33,889 bases of DNA from Clostridia bacterium (GTDB lineage Bacteria > Bacillota > Clostridia > Oscillospirales > Acutalibacteraceae): assembly GCA_900770255.1 (NCBI GenBank), contig CAAGJN010000049.1:1-33889 (forward strand), read 5' to 3'. A model generated the notes under the pieces. It was not told the DNA's origin. It did not search any database and saw only the letters and a list, made by a program, of their open reading frames with translations. Below, one piece after another: positions 30,029 through 33,889 of this stretch; within the stretch, counting starts at the first letter, position 1, and every line of letters starts with the position of its first letter. A program made the position numbers and the translations under genes.

Positions 30029-31369
30029 ATGGAAGCTACCAATTCTCTGATGCGTAAACAAACCTCGCCGTTCAGATACGGTATAGGTATGCTCGGCACG
30101 TCGATCCCGATAAATATGCTCAAGTCCTACGCGGCGGCATATTATGTGCTCAAGCTCGGGCTTATCACAACGGATCAAATGTCAAAAATCCTTTTTATCT
30201 ACACCTTTGTCGATGCTATCGATAACCCGGTTTACGGTTTTCTTTCCGACAGAACTCACACCAAGTGGGGCAAACGCAGACCGTGGCTTGTTATCGGCAC
30301 GCCGCTGATGATTCTATGCTTCATGCTCTTTTTTAATATGCCCGCGCGCATACAGTCGAATGCGGGTCAGGCGTATCTCTACATCCTCCTGATGTATGTA
30401 CTTACGGGCACGCTCGACTCTCTGATGAATGCCAACTACGGAGCGCTGTTCCCGACTCTGTTCAAAACCGATGAACTCAGAGCCAAGACAAACGCTATCA
30501 GGCAGGTCGGCCAACTTGTCGCAATGGTTATCTCCATCGTGCTCACTCCTGTGGTAACAGAAAAGATCGGCTATAATCTTACTGCCATTATCTACGGCGT
30601 CATCGCGCTTGCAGTCATTATGTTTATGACCTTCGGCTGCCACGAGGATATCGAGCAGGAGACGGCGGAGGCCGAAAACGGTGAAAAGCCCGATCTCTTT
30701 AAAGCAATATTTGCGCTTATAACCAACAGCAAATTCTGGATATTTGGCTTTGCCGGAGCGTTTTATTCCGCATCATTCTCGCTGATATCCCAGGCTATCC
30801 CGTTCTATGTCCAGTATACTCTCAAGCTCAAGAGTACAATGACGACCGTCATGCTCGGCGCAGTGTTCGGAGTTGCGCTCATCGGCATCGCCGTCTGGTC
30901 GAATGCCGTTAAAAAGATGGGCATAATGAATGTCTGGCGCATGGGCTTCTTTGTCATGGCGATCGGCTTTATACCGCTGTTCTTTGCAAAGACTCTGCCC
31001 GTTGCAATTGTTATAACCTGCATCATGGGCATGGGCGTCGCAGGTTGCCTTGTCACTATGGACTGCATCGGCGCCAAGATAATCGATGATGACTATGCGC
31101 GTCACGGAGTTAAGCGAGAGGGTATGCTCACGAGCCTTATTGGCGTCATGAACCGTCTCAACGGACTGTATGTCTCGCTCGGCTACAAGGTTATCAGCGT
31201 CGCGTTCGGCTTTGAGAGCGGAAGCAATCCCGGCCCGAACCCGGACATGGCCTCCAGATTTTTGCTCTGCGTGTTCCCGTTTGTGGCAATGGCGGTCGCC
31301 TCTGTGTTCACAATGTTCCTGCATTTTGATAACGAGCCCAAGGACTGGTTCAAGAAAAAGGCAAAATGA
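30029..31369 (+). CDS. GPH-family sugar:cation symporter (MelB-like MFS)
   Basis: A 446-residue, twelve-helix transporter of the glycoside-pentoside-hexuronide family. The N-terminal part shows the family motif FVDAIDNPVYGFLSDRTHTKWGKRRPWLVIGTP (residues ~60-95), including the Asp residues used for cation coupling; LMNANYGALFPTLFKTDELRAKTNAIRQ follows, and MDCIGAKIIDDDYARHGVKREGMLTSLIG in the second half is also typical. It imports a glycoside or hexuronide with Na+ or H+. The start at 30029 follows AGGAGG by seven bases; an upstream in-frame start is less well placed. It overlaps the deacetylase gene by four bases, so the imported compound is probably a substrate of its neighbours. Confidence 0.92.
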   Translation: MEATNSLMRKQTSPFRYGIGMLGTSIPINMLKSYAAAYYVLKLGLITTDQMSKILFIYTFVDAIDNPVYGFLSDRTHTKWGKRRPWLVIGTPLMILCFMLFFNMPARIQSNAGQAYLYILLMYVLTGTLDSLMNANYGALFPTLFKTDELRAKTNAIRQVGQLVAMVISIVLTPVVTEKIGYNLTAIIYGVIALAVIMFMTFGCHEDIEQETAEAENGEKPDLFKAIFALITNSKFWIFGFAGAFYSASFSLISQAIPFYVQYTLKLKSTMTTVMLGAVFGVALIGIAVWSNAVKKMGIMNVWRMGFFVMAIGFIPLFFAKTLPVAIVITCIMGMGVAGCLVTMDCIGAKIIDDDYARHGVKREGMLTSLIGVMNRLNGLYVSLGYKVISVAFGFESGSNPGPNPDMASRFLLCVFPFVAMAVASVFTMFLHFDNEPKDWFKKKAK

Positions 31370-32214
31370 AAAGATATCTGATTATCAATGCCGATGATTT
31401 CGGCTATAATCCGCAGCAGACTCAGGCTATATATGAGCTGATGCGTGAAAAGCTCATAACCTCTGCCTCGCTCATGGCTGTTGCGCCGGATGCGGAAAAC
31501 GCCGCCGAGCTTGCAAAGCAGGGAGGATTTTCGGTCGGAGTTCATCTTACGATCAATTCGGACAACGAACAGCGCCGCTGGCAGAGCATCAGCGGCTCAG
31601 CGTCGCTGACTGACGGCAGGGGGCTTTATCACGATCAACGCGAGCTCGCGAAGCGCGCAAAGCGCAGCGACGTGCGCTCGGAGCTTGAAGCTCAGTATGA
31701 TTTTATTGCTTCGCGTGGTGTGGCCGTAGATCATGCCGACAGCCACTGCGGTACGCTCTACGGAATTAACGGCAGACGCTTTTGGCTTGACGCATACGAT
31801 TTTTGTGCCGCCCATTCGCTGCCCTACAGATTTCCGAAAACCTCCGGTTTTCTTTCCCGCCAGATCGGCAGGGAGGCTCCGCTTCCGCTCAGAACTTTTC
31901 AGACGGTCATAGTAAACGCCGGACTGAAGCGCGGCGTAAGGCTGCTTGATGATCTTGTGTCAAATCCGTGGCCGGTAGGGCGCATAGGCAGCTATGAGAC
32001 CCTGCGAGATTACTATATCGAGGCCGTCAAAAACTGCGTCGGCGGTGTTACTGAGATATTTCTGCATCCGGCCTATCCGGCGGAAGATGAGTCGGAGGAG
32101 TGGCAAAAGCGCGTCTGGGAGCTTCAGCTTCTCAAGAGCGGTGAGCTTATTGAAACTGCAAAAAAGAATAACATTGAGCTGATCTCATGGGCTGATCTCA
32201 GCGCCGTGAATTAG
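31366..32214 (+). CDS. ChbG/YdjC-family carbohydrate deacetylase
   Basis: A 282-residue cytosolic metal-dependent deacetylase of the YdjC/ChbG family, whose characterised members remove an acetyl group from N,N'-diacetylchitobiose or chitooligosaccharides. The metal-site motifs are INADDFGYN (Asp pair), VGVHLTIN, VDHADSHCGTLYG (His pair) and FLHPAYP near the C-terminus. The start overlaps the transporter stop (ATGA), indicating coupled translation. The position between a GPH transporter and a secreted hydrolase suggests an N-acetylated sugar or glycolipid headgroup as substrate. Length is normal and the motifs are intact. Confidence 0.9.
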   Translation: MKRYLIINADDFGYNPQQTQAIYELMREKLITSASLMAVAPDAENAAELAKQGGFSVGVHLTINSDNEQRRWQSISGSASLTDGRGLYHDQRELAKRAKRSDVRSELEAQYDFIASRGVAVDHADSHCGTLYGINGRRFWLDAYDFCAAHSLPYRFPKTSGFLSRQIGREAPLPLRTFQTVIVNAGLKRGVRLLDDLVSNPWPVGRIGSYETLRDYYIEAVKNCVGGVTEIFLHPAYPAEDESEEWQKRVWELQLLKSGELIETAKKNNIELISWADLSAVN

Positions 32215-32234
32215 TAAAACGAAAGGTGAGAACA

Positions 32235-33752
32235 ATGAAAAAAATACTCAGTATCTTCCTTGCCATTGTCATGCTGCTGAGCCTTGCGAGCCCGGCGTTT
32301 GCATGCGTATGCACCGCCACAGAGGATCCGGAGCCCATAAATCCTCAGGTCACGGAGCATCCCGAAAATTGCACTACCTATCCGCTCGTCCTTATCAGAG
32401 GCATGGATCTGTCCGGTCTGTATATCGACAAGGATACCGAAAACGAGCGGGCGGCGTTTAATTTTGAGGTAGGAGATCTGCTTGAGGCCCTCGGTAAGGG
32501 AATTGTTGCGGGCTTCATGGAAAAGGATATCGACGCATTTTTCCAGGTCGTTATCGACTATGCCGCTGAGCTTGTCGACGGACTCAAAATGAATAAAGAC
32601 GGAAGCTCTGCCTATAACATCAGCGTTGACGAGTATCCGGAAAGCGCTGAAAACTATCCCGAGATTTGGCAGGATTACGATCAAAAAAGTGAGCGCGGAA
32701 TGGTGCTTGCTCACGTTGAAAATACATATAAGAACCACACCTATTTGTTTACCTATGACTGGCGTCTCGACCCATATGAGACTGCGGACAGGATAGCCGA
32801 AACTGTTGACAGAGCTATACGTGAATCCGGTCATGACAAGGTCAATATCGCCTGCGCGAGCATGGGCGGAATACTTACCGTAGCCTATCTCTCAAAATAC
32901 GGCTACAGCAAGGTCAACCGGTGCCTGTTTATGTCCTCCACCTTCTGCGGTACGCAGGTCGTCTCTGATTTGCTTAGGGGCAAGGCCGAGATCACGGGCG
33001 ACCAGATGTATAATTATTTTTCCGGACTTATCGCCGATAACACGGACAGCAACCCAGTCCTTGCGCTTATGATGAAGGGGCTTTACAAGGTAGGGGCCTT
33101 TAAGCTCCTTGAAAAGATCACGGATTATGTTGTGATTAACTATAAGGACGAGATATATGAACGTGTGCTCCTCCCCAATTTTGCCTATATGCCGATCCTC
33201 TGGGGACTTGTTCAGGCGGAGGATTACGATGAGGCGGTAGATTTTGTGTTCGGCGATAAAGTCGACGAAAACGCGAAGATTCTTGCGCGCGGGGAGAAGC
33301 TTCAGGAGATGATGGCGAACCGCACCGAGCTTCTTCAGAATATGCTTGATGACGGAGTCGGCCTTGCGATCATAGCCCACTATGACAGACCTATGATGCC
33401 GCTCTATGAGAGCGCGGACTTCACGGGCGACGGAGTGCTCGAGACACGTCAGATGTCCGGCTATGCGACAGTCGCGAAGTACGGCGAGACTCTCGGCGAC
33501 GACTATGTCCCCGCAAATGAAAAGTATCTTTCACCCGACAGATGCGTCGATCTCTCGACCGCGCTGTTCCCGGAGTATACATATATCATCAAGGGCGCTC
33601 CGCACGTCTCCGGCAATTACGGTACGGATTACAGCCGGTTCTTCCTCTGGCTGCTCAGCTATGACGGCGACGAGTTCTATGCGGGTGTGTCCGATGAATA
33701 TCCGCAGTTTATGCTCTCCGGTTACGATCAGCATCTGAGCAAGTGGAGCTGA
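32235..33752 (+). CDS. Secreted alpha/beta hydrolase, LCAT/lipase-like
   Basis: A 505-residue exported enzyme. It has a clear signal peptide (KKILSIFLAIVMLLSLASPAFA) with an AFA cleavage site rather than a proper lipobox. The start of the fold is TTYPLVLIRGMDLSG. A large insert follows, then YLFTYDWRLDPYETADRI and the nucleophile elbow CASMGG with Ser209. Asp399 in FTGDGVLE and His457 in GAPHVSG complete a plausible triad, the pattern of lecithin-cholesterol-acyltransferase-like and related lipases. ATG 32235 is used because AAAGGTGAG precedes it. It is the last gene of the transporter operon, 20 bases after the deacetylase. It probably removes an acyl or ester group outside the cell; the substrate is not identifiable. 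Confidence 0.85.
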   Translation: MKKILSIFLAIVMLLSLASPAFACVCTATEDPEPINPQVTEHPENCTTYPLVLIRGMDLSGLYIDKDTENERAAFNFEVGDLLEALGKGIVAGFMEKDIDAFFQVVIDYAAELVDGLKMNKDGSSAYNISVDEYPESAENYPEIWQDYDQKSERGMVLAHVENTYKNHTYLFTYDWRLDPYETADRIAETVDRAIRESGHDKVNIACASMGGILTVAYLSKYGYSKVNRCLFMSSTFCGTQVVSDLLRGKAEITGDQMYNYFSGLIADNTDSNPVLALMMKGLYKVGAFKLLEKITDYVVINYKDEIYERVLLPNFAYMPILWGLVQAEDYDEAVDFVFGDKVDENAKILARGEKLQEMMANRTELLQNMLDDGVGLAIIAHYDRPMMPLYESADFTGDGVLETRQMSGYATVAKYGETLGDDYVPANEKYLSPDRCVDLSTALFPEYTYIIKGAPHVSGNYGTDYSRFFLWLLSYDGDEFYAGVSDEYPQFMLSGYDQHLSKWS

Positions 33753-33828
33753 TGAATAAGCAAAAGTGAAAAACTCCCCGACGGGCAAAGTGCACAAGTC
33801 CAGTAAAAACGGACAATAGAAAAAGACA

Positions 33829-33869
33829 CCCCCTTTATGGTAGAATAAAAATAGCTACCGTGAAGGGGG
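33829..33869 (+). promoter_or_regulatory. Hairpin sequestering the ribosome binding site of the last gene
   Basis: CCCCCTTTATGGTAG (33829-33843) pairs with CTACCGTGAAGGGGG (33855-33869) as a 15-bp stem with two G-U pairs and an 11-base loop. The right arm contains the AAGGGGG binding site for the ATG at 33877. Such structures commonly guard transposase genes against read-through transcription. About 15 bases upstream lies GTCC-AGTAAAAAC-GGAC, perhaps part of an element end. Confidence 0.6.
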
Positions 33870-33876
33870 ATTTTGT

Positions 33877-33889
33877 ATGCCAAGAGAAT
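33877..33889 (+). CDS. Start of a gene cut by the window edge, possibly an IS transposase
   Basis: Only four codons (Met-Pro-Arg-Glu) are inside the window. The assignment to an insertion sequence rests on context: an RBS-sequestering hairpin, a short inverted repeat ahead of it, and an MPRE beginning seen in some IS3-type OrfA proteins. The protein itself cannot be judged. Confidence 0.35.

Noticed and set aside
1..33889. tRNA, rRNA genes and CRISPR arrays
   Set aside because: All spacers are short and were read on both strands; no cloverleaf pattern, rRNA segment or regularly spaced repeat was seen.

Overview
The window looks like a chromosomal segment of an endospore-forming Clostridia-type bacterium, probably an anaerobic gut Oscillospirales-like organism. 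This is inferred from strong AGGAGG-type ribosome binding sites, SigA-type promoters, an intact sporulation gene (yunB) with a SigE-like promoter, GC-rich coding DNA against AT-rich spacers, and several sugar and glycan genes. No rRNA, tRNA, CRISPR array or phage gene is visible. The genes are ordinary chromosomal operons until the last ~130 bases, where an insertion sequence may begin.

Layout. 1-2000: 5'-truncated THUMP/RlmL-like RNA methyltransferase and a diacylglycerol-kinase-type lipid kinase, closed by a bidirectional terminator. 2000-7140: PHP phosphoesterase (minus strand), HAD hydrolase, an ABC-F ATPase whose second nucleotide site looks dead, and an O-antigen-ligase/Wzy-like membrane protein with a very long acidic loop. 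7250-13836: a tight seven-gene operon: D-amino acid aminotransferase, DUF4392 (D-glutamate cyclase C-terminal half), pxpB, pxpC, DUF1445 (D-glutamate cyclase N-terminal half), pxpA and alanine racemase. An eight-TM unknown protein with its own consensus promoter follows. 15022-17223: intracellular GH2 glycosidase (minus strand), divergent from thioredoxin. 17902-20998: minus-strand GlpA-like / FAD oxidoreductase / DUF1667 triad. 21313-24791: RbsA-RbsC-RbsB type sugar ABC transporter. 24919-27653: yunB and ligA. 27709-28533: AraC regulator, divergent from a four-gene operon (CehA/McbA-type PHP protein, GPH sugar transporter, ChbG/YdjC deacetylase, secreted LCAT-like hydrolase) ending at 33752.

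The most striking system is the 7.4-13.8 kb operon. It brings together everything needed to collect D-amino nitrogen on D-glutamate (aminotransferase plus racemase), cyclise D-glutamate to 5-oxo-D-proline (both halves of the animal DGLUCY enzyme, encoded as separate genes) and reopen 5-oxoproline to glutamate at the cost of ATP (PxpABC). The proposed pathway is inference; the stereochemistry of the 5-oxoproline step is the open question. A second candidate system is the AraC-controlled glycoconjugate operon at the right end, with a matched pair of 15-bp repeats in its control region.
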